Positions 34,720 through 43,488 of a DNA stretch of 64,000 nucleotides are shown here, in pieces (positions within the stretch are counted from its first letter, which is position 1; the number at the start of each line of letters is the position of its first letter). The position numbers and the translations under genes are program-made. The notes under the pieces were generated by a model. The model did no database searches, was not told the origin of the DNA, and saw only the letters and a program-made list of their open reading frames with translations. Location: assembly GCA_002256985.1 (NCBI GenBank), contig NCGO01000001.1, positions 248,001 to 312,000 on the forward strand, read 5' to 3'. This DNA comes from Novosphingobium sp. 28-62-57. GTDB taxonomy: Bacteria > Pseudomonadota > Alphaproteobacteria > Sphingomonadales > Sphingomonadaceae.

Positions 34720-35967
34720 TTAGATACGCTCAATGATGATCGCCGGGGCCATGCCGCCCGCAGCGCACATCGTGACAAGGCCGTATTTGCCGCCCGACCG
34801 TTCCAGCTCGTCCAGCGCGGTACCGATCAGGATCGAACCGGTGGCGCCAATCGGGTGTCCCAGCGCCATCGCGCCGCCGTTGATGTTCACTTTGGTCCGA
34901 TCAAGCTCCAGATCGCGGATGAACTTTTCGGCGACCACGGCAAAGGCTTCGTTGATTTCCCAGACGTCGATGTCGTCCTTGGTCAGGCCCGCTTTGGCCA
35001 AGACCTTCTTTGCCGCCGGGACCGGAGCATTGAGCATCAGCGTGGGATCATCGCCCTGGTTGGCATAAGCGACGATGCGCGCGCGCGGCTTAAGCCCATG
35101 CTTTTCGGCATAGGCGGGCGATACGATCAGCAGCGCCGCCGCGCCATCAACCACGCCCGATGAGTTACCGGCATGGTGGAAGTGCTGGATTTCCACATCG
35201 GGATAGCGGCGGTTGATCTGCTTGCGGAACGTGGTGCCGCCCAGGTCAAAGTCGGCCAGACCTGCAAAGCTGGGCTTCAATGCGGCAAGGCCTTCGGCGG
35301 TGGTTTCGGGGCGGGGGAACTCTTCGCGATCCAGCGCGACCGAGCCGTCCTCGTTCAGCACCGGCACCACCGATTTGGCAAAGCGGCCTTCCTTGATCGC
35401 CATGTCCGCGCGCTGCTGGCTGACGAGGGCGAGGGCGTCCAGCGCCTCGCGGCTGATGCCTTCGATCGTGGCAATGGCATCGCCGCATACGCCCTGATGC
35501 GATTGCGGATGCAGCGCATCCAAAGCCATGTTGCCCGAACCCATGCCCATTGGCCTGATCCCGGCATTGGCCTGTTCGGCACCATGGCTCGCCTGATAGC
35601 TCATCATTTCGGTGCCGCCTGCGATCACGCAGTCTTCCATGCCCGACATGACCGAGGCGCAAGCCAAGTTCACCGAAGTGATGCCGCCGCCGCAGAAGCG
35701 GTCAAGCGTGGTGCCCGAGGCGGAAATGTCATAGCCTGCTGCCAGCGCGGCCATGCGGCCCAGATCGCCGCCCTGCTTGCCCACTTGCGACGATGTTGAC
35801 CAGATGATGTCATCCACCGTTGCCGTATCCAGATTGTTACGCTCTTTCAGCGCCTTGAGCACCGTGGCCGCCAGATGCTGCGGATGCAGGTGTGATAGCG
35901 CGCCCTTGCCGGGCTTGCCCACCCCGCGCGGGGTGCGGACGGCATCGATGATATAAGCGTCTGGCAT
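34720..35967 (-). CDS. Acetyl-CoA C-acyltransferase (thiolase)
   Basis: The thiolase catalytic residues are all visible: the nucleophile Cys in DRFCGGGI (about residue 91), the His in ALGHPIGATGS (about 364) and the second Cys in TMCAAGGMAPAII (about 398). The length is 415, slightly over the usual 390-400. The 'DAVRTPRGVGKPGKGALSHLHP' N-terminus is typical of fatty-acid beta-oxidation type thiolases, but no FadB-like partner is here, so it could be degradative or biosynthetic. GGAGAG 6 nt upstream supports the ATG at 35967. It is a single-gene unit. Confidence 0.9.
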   Translation of the reverse strand: MPDAYIIDAVRTPRGVGKPGKGALSHLHPQHLAATVLKALKERNNLDTATVDDIIWSTSSQVGKQGGDLGRMAALAAGYDISASGTTLDRFCGGGITSVNLACASVMSGMEDCVIAGGTEMMSYQASHGAEQANAGIRPMGMGSGNMALDALHPQSHQGVCGDAIATIEGISREALDALALVSQQRADMAIKEGRFAKSVVPVLNEDGSVALDREEFPRPETTAEGLAALKPSFAGLADFDLGGTTFRKQINRRYPDVEIQHFHHAGNSSGVVDGAAALLIVSPAYAEKHGLKPRARIVAYANQGDDPTLMLNAPVPAAKKVLAKAGLTKDDIDVWEINEAFAVVAEKFIRDLELDRTKVNINGGAMALGHPIGATGSILIGTALDELERSGGKYGLVTMCAAGGMAPAIIIERI

Positions 35968-36101
35968 GGCAGGCTCTCCGGCTGGTTCTGTTTAACCGTT
36001 CGATTAACAAAGCCTGTCCGCTGGTGCAAGCCTTATCCGCAGACCTCGACAGGCGCGCTCCAACGTGCCAGCCTTGGACATATCCCTGATAGCGAGGCTC
36101 C

Positions 36102-37301
36102 ATGCTCCATCACGAACTGCTCGAACAGGCGCGCGGCCATGCCGATGCCATCATCGCGCTGCGCCGCGCGATCCATGCCGAACCGGAACTTGGCCTGCAC
36201 ACGCCCAAAACGCGCGACAAGGTGCGCGCCGCGCTGGCCCACCTGCCGCTGGAATGGCGTGAAGGGCCATCGACCACGGGCCTTGTCGCGACACTGAAGG
36301 GCAGGGCGGGAACGGGCCGCCGCGTTCTCCTGCGCGGCGATATGGACGCGCTGCCGATGACTGAGCAGACCGGGCTCGACTTTTCCTCCACCATCCCCGG
36401 CGCGATGCACGCCTGCGGCCACGATACGCACACAGCGATGCTGGCAGGCGCGGCCGAGGTGCTCTGCGCCCGCGCCGATAGCCTCGCCGGCGAAGTGCAA
36501 TTCATGTTCCAGCCCGGCGAGGAAGGCTTTCACGGCGCGCGCTTCATGCTCGACGATGGCCTGATCGATCCGCTGCCCGATGCCGCCTTTGCCTTGCACA
36601 TCATGCCCAACAGCCCGCATGGCCTTGTTGCGGGCCGCACCGGGGCGCTGCTGGCCTCGGCTGACCAGTTTGACATCGTGGTGGAGGGGCGCGGCGGACA
36701 TGCCTCGATGCCACACGATGCGCTCGATCCGGTGCCGGTGGCTTGCGAGATCGTGACCGCGCTGCAATCGCTGGTCACGCGCAAGTTCCCGGTCAGCGAT
36801 CCGGTGGTCGCCACGGTGGCAAAGATCGAGGCTGGCACCGCGCACAACGTGATAGCCGACCGCGTGGCGATGCGCGGCACGCTGCGCACGCTTTCGCCCG
36901 CAAACCGCGCGCGCCTTCGCGAAGTGCTGGAACAGGCGGCCACCCACATCGCGCAGGCCCACGGCATGACCGCCACGGTCACCATCACTCCCGGCTTCCC
37001 CGTCACCGTCTGCGATGCGCGCGCAGTCGATCTGGGCGAGCAGGTGGTGCGCGCGATCAGCGGCGAACACGGCTTCCACCGGCTCGACGCGCCGATCATG
37101 GGCGCAGAAGACTTCTCTTACGTGCTCGAAAAAGTCCCTGGCGCGATGTTCTTCCTTGGCGTTGCGCACGAAGGCGTGGACTGGCGGTCGTGCTGTTCGA
37201 TCCATTCCACGCGGATGATGGTCGATGAATCGGTCCTGCCGCTGGGCACCGCAGTTCTTGCCGGGTGCGCCGAACAGTTCCTCGCAAAGGGTTTTGCATG
37301 A
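36102..37301 (+). CDS. M20D family amidohydrolase (hippurate hydrolase-like)
   Basis: The sequence shows the M20D zinc-binding order: RGDMDALPM, the ACGHDTHTAM metal block (about residues 106-115), QPGEEGFHGA with the catalytic Glu, and a later HIMPNSP block and MGAEDFSYV near the end, at 399 residues. It is cytoplasmic and hydrolyses an N-acyl amino acid or a similar amide. The stop overlaps the start of the thioesterase gene by 4 nt, so the two may act on related acyl compounds. Confidence 0.9.
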   Translation: MLHHELLEQARGHADAIIALRRAIHAEPELGLHTPKTRDKVRAALAHLPLEWREGPSTTGLVATLKGRAGTGRRVLLRGDMDALPMTEQTGLDFSSTIPGAMHACGHDTHTAMLAGAAEVLCARADSLAGEVQFMFQPGEEGFHGARFMLDDGLIDPLPDAAFALHIMPNSPHGLVAGRTGALLASADQFDIVVEGRGGHASMPHDALDPVPVACEIVTALQSLVTRKFPVSDPVVATVAKIEAGTAHNVIADRVAMRGTLRTLSPANRARLREVLEQAATHIAQAHGMTATVTITPGFPVTVCDARAVDLGEQVVRAISGEHGFHRLDAPIMGAEDFSYVLEKVPGAMFFLGVAHEGVDWRSCCSIHSTRMMVDESVLPLGTAVLAGCAEQFLAKGFA

Positions 37302-37741
37302 CCGACGCTATCTGGTGGAAGGGCGAAATGCCCTCGATTGAACGGCTTACCCAATTGGGCAGCACATCGATGCCCGCGCATCTGGGCATTGAATTCGTCG
37401 ATTGCGGGCCGGACTGGATCCGCGCGCGCATGCCGGTTGATCATCGCACGCACCAGCCTTTCGGGCGGCTCCATGGCGGCGCTTCTGTGGCCCTTGCCGA
37501 AACCATCGGTTCGATGGCCGGCGCGATGGTGGTCGATCCCGAAAAGTTCGTGGGCGTCGGCATGGAGATCAACGCGAACCACTTGCGCCCGGTGCGCGAT
37601 GGCTGGGTCTATGCCACCGCTCGGCCCGAAGCATTGGGCCGCACCACGCACGTGTGGTCGATCCGCATCGAGGACGAGGCGGGCAAGCTCGTGTGCATTT
37701 CACGCTTCACGTTTGCCGTGATCCCGTTGGAGCGAAAATAA
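37298..37741 (+). CDS. PaaI family hotdog thioesterase
   Basis: This is a 147-residue single hotdog-fold protein with the block RLHGGASVALAETIGSMA (about residues 53-70), which contains the catalytic Glu and the HGG turn of the PaaI/YdiI group. The ATG at 37298 overlaps the M20 amidohydrolase stop (ATGA). It probably hydrolyses an aryl- or acyl-CoA thioester. The exact substrate is not visible. Confidence 0.88.
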   Translation: MTDAIWWKGEMPSIERLTQLGSTSMPAHLGIEFVDCGPDWIRARMPVDHRTHQPFGRLHGGASVALAETIGSMAGAMVVDPEKFVGVGMEINANHLRPVRDGWVYATARPEALGRTTHVWSIRIEDEAGKLVCISRFTFAVIPLERK

Positions 37742-37813
37742 GGGCTGTGATTTTCCTCACTTTTTGCGGAACCAAGCCATAGGATCGGCATTTCAGTGGC
37801 AGGTGCCATTGAT

Positions 37814-38896
37814 ATGACAAGAAACATTCCCGATCCCGCCTCTGCCGAAGGGCCACGCTCTTCGGCGGAGCATGCCGATGAACCCTTTGCAGGCATTTCC
37901 GCGCAAGGCGTGGCGCGGGTGCAATTCACGCAGGCCATGGCGCAAACGCATCTGGCCATCTGCCTGTGCGATCCGCATCAGGAAGATATGCCGGTGGTCT
38001 TTGCCAATCGGGCCTTCCTGCAATTGACCGGCTATGCAGAACACGAAGTGATCGGCCGCAACTGCCGCATGCTGCAAGGCCCAAAGACCGATCCGGAAAC
38101 CGTCGCCCGCATCCGCGCCAGCCTTGCGAATGAAGAAGTGCTGGTCGTCGAGATTTTCAACTATCGCAAGGACGGTTCCTCGTTCTGGAATGCCTTGCAC
38201 CTCGGCCCGGTGTATGATTCCGATGGCAAGCTGATCTATTTTCTGGGCAGCCAGTGGGACGTTTCGGATGTCCGCGCGGCGCGCGCGGATGAGCGCCACG
38301 CCCGCGAAATGGCGCGCGAGCTTTCGCACCGGATGAAAAACATGTTTGCGGTGATCGGCGGTATCGTCAATTTCACCGGGCGCGTGCGCGGGATTGAAAC
38401 CGAAGCGCGCGAGATTAATGATCGGATTCAGGCGCTTGGTCGCGCGTATGAAACCACGCTTGATGATTCCCATCGCGGCACGGTCGAAGTTGGGCAGGCC
38501 ATTCGCGCCGTACTCGCGCCCTATGATCGCAGCGGCACGCGCATTCGGTTCGAAGGCAACGGCCTGCGCTCGGACTTCGCCTCGGTTTCCGTGCTCGGCC
38601 TGGCGCTGCATGAACTGGCCGTCAATGCCGCCCGCTCTGGCGCGCTCTCGCAGGAAAGCGGTCATGTCGCCGTGGCTTGGCAGAAGAATACGTCAGAACA
38701 AGGCCCGGCAATCCGCATAGACTGGACCGAACATGGCAGCGCCGACCTTGGCAATGCCGACAGCTGGGCGGCATCGGGCAATGATGGCATCGTGGATCGC
38801 ATGCTCGATATGGCGCGCGGCGGCATTGTCAGAGAGTGGAGCGACAAGGGCTTCAAGGCCGCGCTTACCATTCCGCTCAGGGAGCATGCAGATTGA
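37814..38896 (+). CDS. LOV-domain histidine kinase (HWE/HisKA_2 type), nucleotide site unusual
   Basis: A LOV/PAS domain (about residues 30-140) carries the photoactive motif GRNCRMLQGP with the flavin-adduct Cys, followed by the FWNALHLGPVYD strand and the DVSDVRAARADERHARE linker. The kinase part has ARELSHRMKNMFAVIGG with the phospho-acceptor His and an HATPase N box ALHELAVNAARSGALS. The expected G boxes near the end (GGP and GFG-type) are not clear; instead, NADSWAASGNDGIVDRMLD is seen. The start is either the GTG at 37796 or the ATG at 37814. The stop overlaps a receiver gene. Confidence 0.85.
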   Translation: MTRNIPDPASAEGPRSSAEHADEPFAGISAQGVARVQFTQAMAQTHLAICLCDPHQEDMPVVFANRAFLQLTGYAEHEVIGRNCRMLQGPKTDPETVARIRASLANEEVLVVEIFNYRKDGSSFWNALHLGPVYDSDGKLIYFLGSQWDVSDVRAARADERHAREMARELSHRMKNMFAVIGGIVNFTGRVRGIETEAREINDRIQALGRAYETTLDDSHRGTVEVGQAIRAVLAPYDRSGTRIRFEGNGLRSDFASVSVLGLALHELAVNAARSGALSQESGHVAVAWQKNTSEQGPAIRIDWTEHGSADLGNADSWAASGNDGIVDRMLDMARGGIVREWSDKGFKAALTIPLREHAD

Positions 38897-39282
38897 CCGG
38901 CATTCACACATTCTCTGCCGAGCCGCGCCATGTGCTGGTGCTCGATGACGAACCCTTGATCCTGATGGATCTGGAATTCGCGCTGGAGGACGCCGGGTGC
39001 AAACCGCTGACCGCGCTCGATCTGGTCGAAGCGCTGGCCATCGTGAACAGTAATCCGATTTCCGCAGCCATTCTCGACGTATCGCTGGGCCGCGGGCAAA
39101 CCTGCGAACAGGTTGCCCGCGCCTTGGCCGAAATGGGCGTGCCTTATGTGCTCCACACCGGCGATCTTGATCGCATGGACGAAGGTGTGCGCAATCTTGG
39201 GGGCACGCTGGTGCCCAAACCCACCCCGGCAGCGGTCGTCGTGGCGCGCGCGCTCGAACCTTTGGCGATCCGTCAGGACTGA
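38893..39282 (+). CDS. Single-domain response regulator
   Basis: This is a receiver domain of about 129 residues: acidic pair in VLDDEPLI, phospho-acceptor Asp in AAILDVSLG (about residue 60), the Thr in VLHTGDL and the Lys in TLVPKPTP. There is no output domain. The start is most probably the TTG at 38893, overlapping the LOV kinase stop as TTGA. Cotranscription with the LOV kinase implies that they form a light-responsive pair. Its downstream target is not in the window. Confidence 0.82.
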   Translation: MTGIHTFSAEPRHVLVLDDEPLILMDLEFALEDAGCKPLTALDLVEALAIVNSNPISAAILDVSLGRGQTCEQVARALAEMGVPYVLHTGDLDRMDEGVRNLGGTLVPKPTPAAVVVARALEPLAIRQD

Positions 39283-39322
39283 GCGCTTGCGCCGCCCCAA
39301 GGCATCGCGCAATGTTTGCCCC

Positions 39323-40132
39323 ATGACCTTTGTAGCCCAGCCTCGCGTGCTTTCCACCACCGGCATTCACAACTTCCGCGATTACGGAGGCTATGCCGCC
39401 CGCGCCGGGCATCTGCGCACAGGCGTGTTGTGGCGCTCCGGCCAGCACAGCGAGGCGACTGCGGACGACCTCGCCCAAGTTCACGACCTTGGCATCGCCA
39501 CCGTGATCGATCTGCGCGGCGATAGCGAGCGGCGGGGCAACCCCTGCCTGCGCCACCCGGAATTTTCAGGCGAAGTCGTGTTTCATCCGGGCGAGACCGC
39601 CACGGCAGCAGGTGGCGCAAATGGCCTTGCCGCCCATGAAGACGCTGCGCGCGACGTGCGCACCGTGGCTGACGCGCGCCTTGCCATGAACCGGCTCTAT
39701 GAAACGCTGCCGTTCCGCCCGGTGCTGGTCGGCACCTACCGCCTGTTCTTCAAAGCCCTGGCCGAGCGGCCGAGCCCCAGCCTGCTGCATTGCCTTGCGG
39801 GCAAGGACCGCACTGGCGTGGCTGCCGCGCTCGTCCACGATCTGCTGGGCGTTCACCATGATGATCTGATGGCCGATTACCTGCTGACCAACACCGCCGG
39901 CAACGCCGAAGCCCGCATCGAAGCCGGCGCGCGCCATGTGCGCGAGGGCTTTGGCAGGGACATGGAAGAGGCCGCCGTGCGCGTGATCATGGGGGTGGAG
40001 GCGCAGTTCCTTGACACCGCCTTTGCCGCCATCCGGCAAAGCCACGGCACCACCGAAAGCTATGCCGCGCAAGTGCTTGGCGTCACCCCGGATATGCTGC
40101 AAGCGATTGAGCGTAACCTGATCGAAGCCTGA
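39323..40132 (+). CDS. Tyrosine phosphatase family protein (DUF442/PTP-like)
   Basis: The signature HCLAGKDRTGVAAALV (about residues 154-170) contains the Cys-x5-Arg loop of protein tyrosine or lipid phosphatases, and WRSGQHSEATADDL near the N-terminus is the conserved Arg-containing strand of the bacterial tyrosine-protein phosphatase family. The length is 269. The frame extends to 39113, but the ATG at 39323 yields the family start NFRDYGGY. It is located 40 bp after the receiver gene. It may act on phosphotyrosine or on phosphoinositides. Confidence 0.88.
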   Translation: MTFVAQPRVLSTTGIHNFRDYGGYAARAGHLRTGVLWRSGQHSEATADDLAQVHDLGIATVIDLRGDSERRGNPCLRHPEFSGEVVFHPGETATAAGGANGLAAHEDAARDVRTVADARLAMNRLYETLPFRPVLVGTYRLFFKALAERPSPSLLHCLAGKDRTGVAAALVHDLLGVHHDDLMADYLLTNTAGNAEARIEAGARHVREGFGRDMEEAAVRVIMGVEAQFLDTAFAAIRQSHGTTESYAAQVLGVTPDMLQAIERNLIEA

Positions 40133-40139
40133 CGCAGCC

Positions 40140-41168
40140 TCAGGCCGCGTTTACATAGGCATCGAGCCGCGCAACCATCGCCGCCTTGTCAGCCTTCGGC
40201 AGCCAGGCCGATTCAAACCCGTTGCGCGCAATCGTGATCAGGTCCTCGCGGGTCAGGGCGCTGCGCTCCACTGCGCGGATCAGAACGTCGTCCATATACT
40301 CGCTGCCCATATAGGCCGGATCGTCGGACGAGATCGTCACGTTCAACCCCGCGTCCAGCATGGCACGAACAATATCGACCGGCACTTCCTCAGTCCGCCG
40401 CAGCGTGCCTGAAAAGGTCGGGCAGACGGTGAAGTACATGCCGCGTTCCTTGGCTATCGCCACCAGTTCGGGCGATTGCACGATGTTCCCGCCATGATCG
40501 ATCCGGTCGAGGCTCAGATCGGTCAGCACCGTGCGCAGGTTCTGCAAAGTATCGATCTGATCGACATCGCAATGCGCCGTGACTTTCAGCCCGTGCGCGC
40601 GCGCCTTGGCAAAGTGTTCGCGGAACTTCTCGGGCGGATTACCCGCCTCGTCGCTATCCAGCCCCACGCCCACCAGATCGGCCTTGAACGGCAGCGCCGC
40701 ATCCAGCGCTTCCATCGCGCTCTCGGCAGACAAATCACGCACAAAACACAGGATCAGTTGTGACTGGATGCCAAGCGCCTTTTCGGCATCATGCCGCGCC
40801 CGCGTGATTCCGCCAATCACATCGGCCATCGCCACCCCGCGCTTCAAATGCTCCTGCGGGTCAAAGAACATCTCGGTATAGATCACGTTCTGCGATGCCG
40901 CTTTGGCCAGATAGGCATAAGTCAGATCATAGAAATCCGGCTCCTTCAGCAGAACCTTCATGCCGTCGTAATAGATCGCCAGAAAGCTGGGCAGATCATG
41001 GTAGACATAGCTTGCCTTCATCGCCGCCACATCGGCAAAGGGCAGGTCCATGCCATTGCGCTTGGCCAGCGCAAACTTCATTTCCGCCTCCAGCGTGCCT
41101 TCCAGATGCACGTGGATTTCGCTCTTGGGCATGCCCCGGATGAAGTCAGTCAGATCCATGTTCTGCAC
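40140..41168 (-). CDS. Adenosine/adenine deaminase family protein
   Basis: This is a zinc deaminase of 342 residues. The metal and catalytic residues lie in EIHVHLEGTLE (HxH, about residue 18), TAHCDVDQID, DRIDHGGN and SSDDPAYMGSEYMDD. The H-L-E-G-T and D-D-P-A-Y forms are closer to adenine deaminase members than to classic mammal-type adenosine deaminase (which has HVHLDG and S-N-D-D-P), so adenine is a plausible substrate. It acts in purine salvage in the cytoplasm. It converges on the tyrosine phosphatase with only 7 bp between stops. Confidence 0.85.
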   Translation of the reverse strand: MQNMDLTDFIRGMPKSEIHVHLEGTLEAEMKFALAKRNGMDLPFADVAAMKASYVYHDLPSFLAIYYDGMKVLLKEPDFYDLTYAYLAKAASQNVIYTEMFFDPQEHLKRGVAMADVIGGITRARHDAEKALGIQSQLILCFVRDLSAESAMEALDAALPFKADLVGVGLDSDEAGNPPEKFREHFAKARAHGLKVTAHCDVDQIDTLQNLRTVLTDLSLDRIDHGGNIVQSPELVAIAKERGMYFTVCPTFSGTLRRTEEVPVDIVRAMLDAGLNVTISSDDPAYMGSEYMDDVLIRAVERSALTREDLITIARNGFESAWLPKADKAAMVARLDAYVNAA

Positions 41169-41306
41169 CCCTTGCCAATCGTCCGCGCTTTTCAGGCGTT
41201 CAGAGCGCCCCTGTCAAAAGCCTTTTGCGCAACGCCCCGTCGGCAAAATGCGCGCAGGGGGGAGGGAAATGGCCATCTCATCGCTGATATGTTTGAGCGT
41301 TACAGG

Positions 41307-41387
41307 CCCACCCCCAACCCCTCCCGCATGCGGGAGGGGAGCGAGACTTATCGAGCCGGAGGCGAGATTAGTCGCAGCGGGGTGGGC
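41307..41387. repeat. Nested palindrome: GCCCACCCC stem around a CCCCTCCCGC hairpin
   Basis: CCCCTCCCGCATGCGGGAGGGG (41318-41339) is a perfect 22-bp palindrome. Outer GCCCACCCC (41307-41315) pairs with GGGGTGGGC (41379-41387). It occupies the 354-bp gap between the deaminase start and trxB; no gene is supported there. Confidence 0.75.
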
Positions 41388-41522
41388 TTCCGCCCTCTCG
41401 TGGTTGCAATCGACATAGGCACTAAAGAAAAACTCTCCCGAACTTGCGGATAAAGCCCTTTGGGCGGACTCGCTTTTCCGCCCCGCGCTGCCTATCTCGC
41501 AAGGCAATTGGAGGACTTTTCG

Positions 41523-42491
41523 ATGGCTACCACGCACAAGACCCGCATGCTCATCATCGGTTCCGGCCCAGCCGGCCTTTCCGCCGCGATCTATGGCGCG
41601 CGCGCAGGCATGCAGCCGATCGTGGTGCAGGGGCTGCAGCCCGGTGGCCAGCTGACCATCACCACCGATGTCGAAAACTACCCCGGCTTCCGCGATGTGG
41701 TGCAGGGCCCGTGGCTGATGCAGGAAATGCAGGCCCAGGCCGAACATGTCGGCACGCGCATGATGTGGGACACGATCCTGAGCGTCAGCATGGACGGCTC
41801 GCCGTTCCGCGCCATCGGCGATAGCGGCGATGTCTATGAAGGCGATGTGCTGGTGATCGCCACTGGCGCACAGGCCAAATGGCTCGGCGTGCCCGGAGAG
41901 CAGGAGCTTTCGGGCAAGGGCGTATCGGCCTGCGCCACCTGCGACGGGTTCTTCTATCGCGGCAAGAAGGTCGTGGTCATTGGCGGCGGCAACACCGCAG
42001 TCGAAGAAGCGCTGTACCTCACGAACCATTCCACCGACGTAACCCTGATCCACCGGCGCGATACCTTGCGCGCCGAAAAGATCCTGCAGGACCGGCTGTT
42101 TGCCCACCCGAACGTCAAAGTGCTGTGGAACCAGAAGGTTGACAGCTTCGTCAGCGAAGATGGCAAGGGCCTGACCGGCGTGAAGCTGATCGATACGGTG
42201 ACGGGCGAGCAATCGCTGGAGCCCACCGACGGTGCCTTCGTCGCCATCGGCCACGCGCCCGCCACCGAACTGTTCAAGGATGCGCTGGAACTGGACGAGA
42301 ACGGCTACATCGTGGTCGAACCCGGAACGCCCAAGACTGCGATCCCCGGCGTCTTCGCTTGCGGCGATGTGATGGACCACGTTTATCGTCAGGCTGTGAC
42401 GGCAGCAGGCACTGGCTGCATGGCCGCACTCGATGCCGAACGCTTCCTTGCCGATCTGGATTACAAGGCCACACAGACGGTCGCGGCGTAA
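41523..42491 (+). CDS. trxB: Thioredoxin-disulfide reductase
   Basis: This NADPH-dependent flavoenzyme keeps thioredoxin reduced. FAD-binding GSGPAGLSAAIYGARAG, the redox centre ACATCDGFF (CATC), NADPH-binding GGGNTAVEEALYL and the C-terminal FACGDVMDHVYRQA are all present. The frame extends to 41460, but the ATG at 41523 has GGAGG 8 nt upstream and gives a normal 322 residues. It is cytoplasmic and monocistronic, with repeats on both sides. Confidence 0.97.
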   Translation: MATTHKTRMLIIGSGPAGLSAAIYGARAGMQPIVVQGLQPGGQLTITTDVENYPGFRDVVQGPWLMQEMQAQAEHVGTRMMWDTILSVSMDGSPFRAIGDSGDVYEGDVLVIATGAQAKWLGVPGEQELSGKGVSACATCDGFFYRGKKVVVIGGGNTAVEEALYLTNHSTDVTLIHRRDTLRAEKILQDRLFAHPNVKVLWNQKVDSFVSEDGKGLTGVKLIDTVTGEQSLEPTDGAFVAIGHAPATELFKDALELDENGYIVVEPGTPKTAIPGVFACGDVMDHVYRQAVTAAGTGCMAALDAERFLADLDYKATQTVAA

Positions 42492-42502
42492 GCCGGACAA
42501 CG

Positions 42503-42576
42503 CCCCTCCCACCTGCGGGAGGGGTCTACCCAAATCCCCCCTCCCGCTTGCGGGAGGGGCTGGGGGAGGGCATGTT
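42503..42576. repeat. Twin CCCCTCCCGC palindromes with GGGGGAGGGCATGTT tail, second copy
   Basis: The hairpins at 42503-42524 and 42538-42559, followed by CTGGGGGAGGGCATGTT, match the layout at 12041-12113. It lies 11 bp after the trxB stop. Confidence 0.85.
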
Positions 42577-42593
42577 AGGCCCTACCACTCATT

Positions 42594-42670
42594 CGTCATT
42601 GCGAGCGCAGCGAAGCAATCCAGAGCGGGCTTAAGCAACTCTGGATTGCTTCGCTACGCTTGCAATGACG
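42594..42670. repeat. Inverted repeat with GCGAAGCAATCCAGAG arms
   Basis: The 32-bp arms at 42594-42625 and 42639-42670 are nearly exact reverse complements, with 13 bp between them. It lies between the trxB repeats and the hydrolase-1 stop. Confidence 0.85.
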
Positions 42671-42687
42671 AGACAGGCATAGGCTGC

Positions 42688-43488
42688 CTAAGCCGCCACT
42701 TCTCCCAAAGCCTCCACCAACCGCTCCCGCAACCACACCCGTGCCGCCTCATCGGAAAAGCTGTGCGACCCGCTGTCAATCCGCTGCACACGCGGATCGG
42801 CGCTGTCCCACACCTCGGCAAACATTTGCGCCGTCCGATCACCGCTCGCCAGCAAGATGGAAACCGGCCCAGCAAACGCCGCCAATCCGGCTTTCATTTC
42901 TTCCACCAACCCGCAAGGCGCAGCCGGAGCCACCACCGCCGTACTGCGTAACCCCCTGAAAAACTTGCCCAAATTCACTCCGCCAGTGAGCAAGCGCCAC
43001 ACCTCACGCGGATTGGTCAGCTTGGCCAGATAGCGGCTGCGGATGGCCGAAGCCGGCATCGCCTGCGGCGCTTCCTCGCCATCAATCGTCCACGGATTGG
43101 CCAGCACCAGCCCTGCCAGCGGCAGATCGGGCGCAAACAGCATCAGCGCCGCCGCCGCATCGCAATTGCCAAACGCCACCACGCGCGAAACGTGCGGCGC
43201 AGCGGCTTTGAACGCGGCAACAGCCGCCGCAATGTCAGGCCCGGAGTGCCGAAAACTCGCATTCTCGCCCTCGCTGTCACCCACCCCGCGCCGGTCATAT
43301 CGAAACACCGGAAACCCCTCGCGCGCCAGCTTTGCGGCCAGTTGCGCCTGCCCACACCATGCGCCTGCCCGCAATTCGTTGCCGCCCGACACGATCAGCA
43401 GCCCGGTCGCCCCGCTCGCCTGTCCGATATCCAGCGTGCCAAACAGCCGCGCGCCCTCGCACAGGAAAGTCACATGGCGGCGCGTCAT
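42688..43488 (-). CDS. Exosortase A system-associated hydrolase 1
   Basis: This 266-residue alpha/beta hydrolase has a GNCDAA nucleophile-elbow-like region, YDRRGVGDSEG and SGSHSF near the end; the elbow here does not read as the usual G-x-S-x-G, which is a feature of this XrtA-associated group. It begins MTRRHVTFLCEGARLFGTLD at the ATG at 43488, which overlaps the hydrolase 2 stop (ATGA). Its role in the polysaccharide pathway is unknown, perhaps an esterase or thioesterase. It lies on the minus strand with the acyl carrier protein. Confidence 0.82.
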   Translation of the reverse strand: MTRRHVTFLCEGARLFGTLDIGQASGATGLLIVSGGNELRAGAWCGQAQLAAKLAREGFPVFRYDRRGVGDSEGENASFRHSGPDIAAAVAAFKAAAPHVSRVVAFGNCDAAAALMLFAPDLPLAGLVLANPWTIDGEEAPQAMPASAIRSRYLAKLTNPREVWRLLTGGVNLGKFFRGLRSTAVVAPAAPCGLVEEMKAGLAAFAGPVSILLASGDRTAQMFAEVWDSADPRVQRIDSGSHSFSDEAARVWLRERLVEALGEVAA

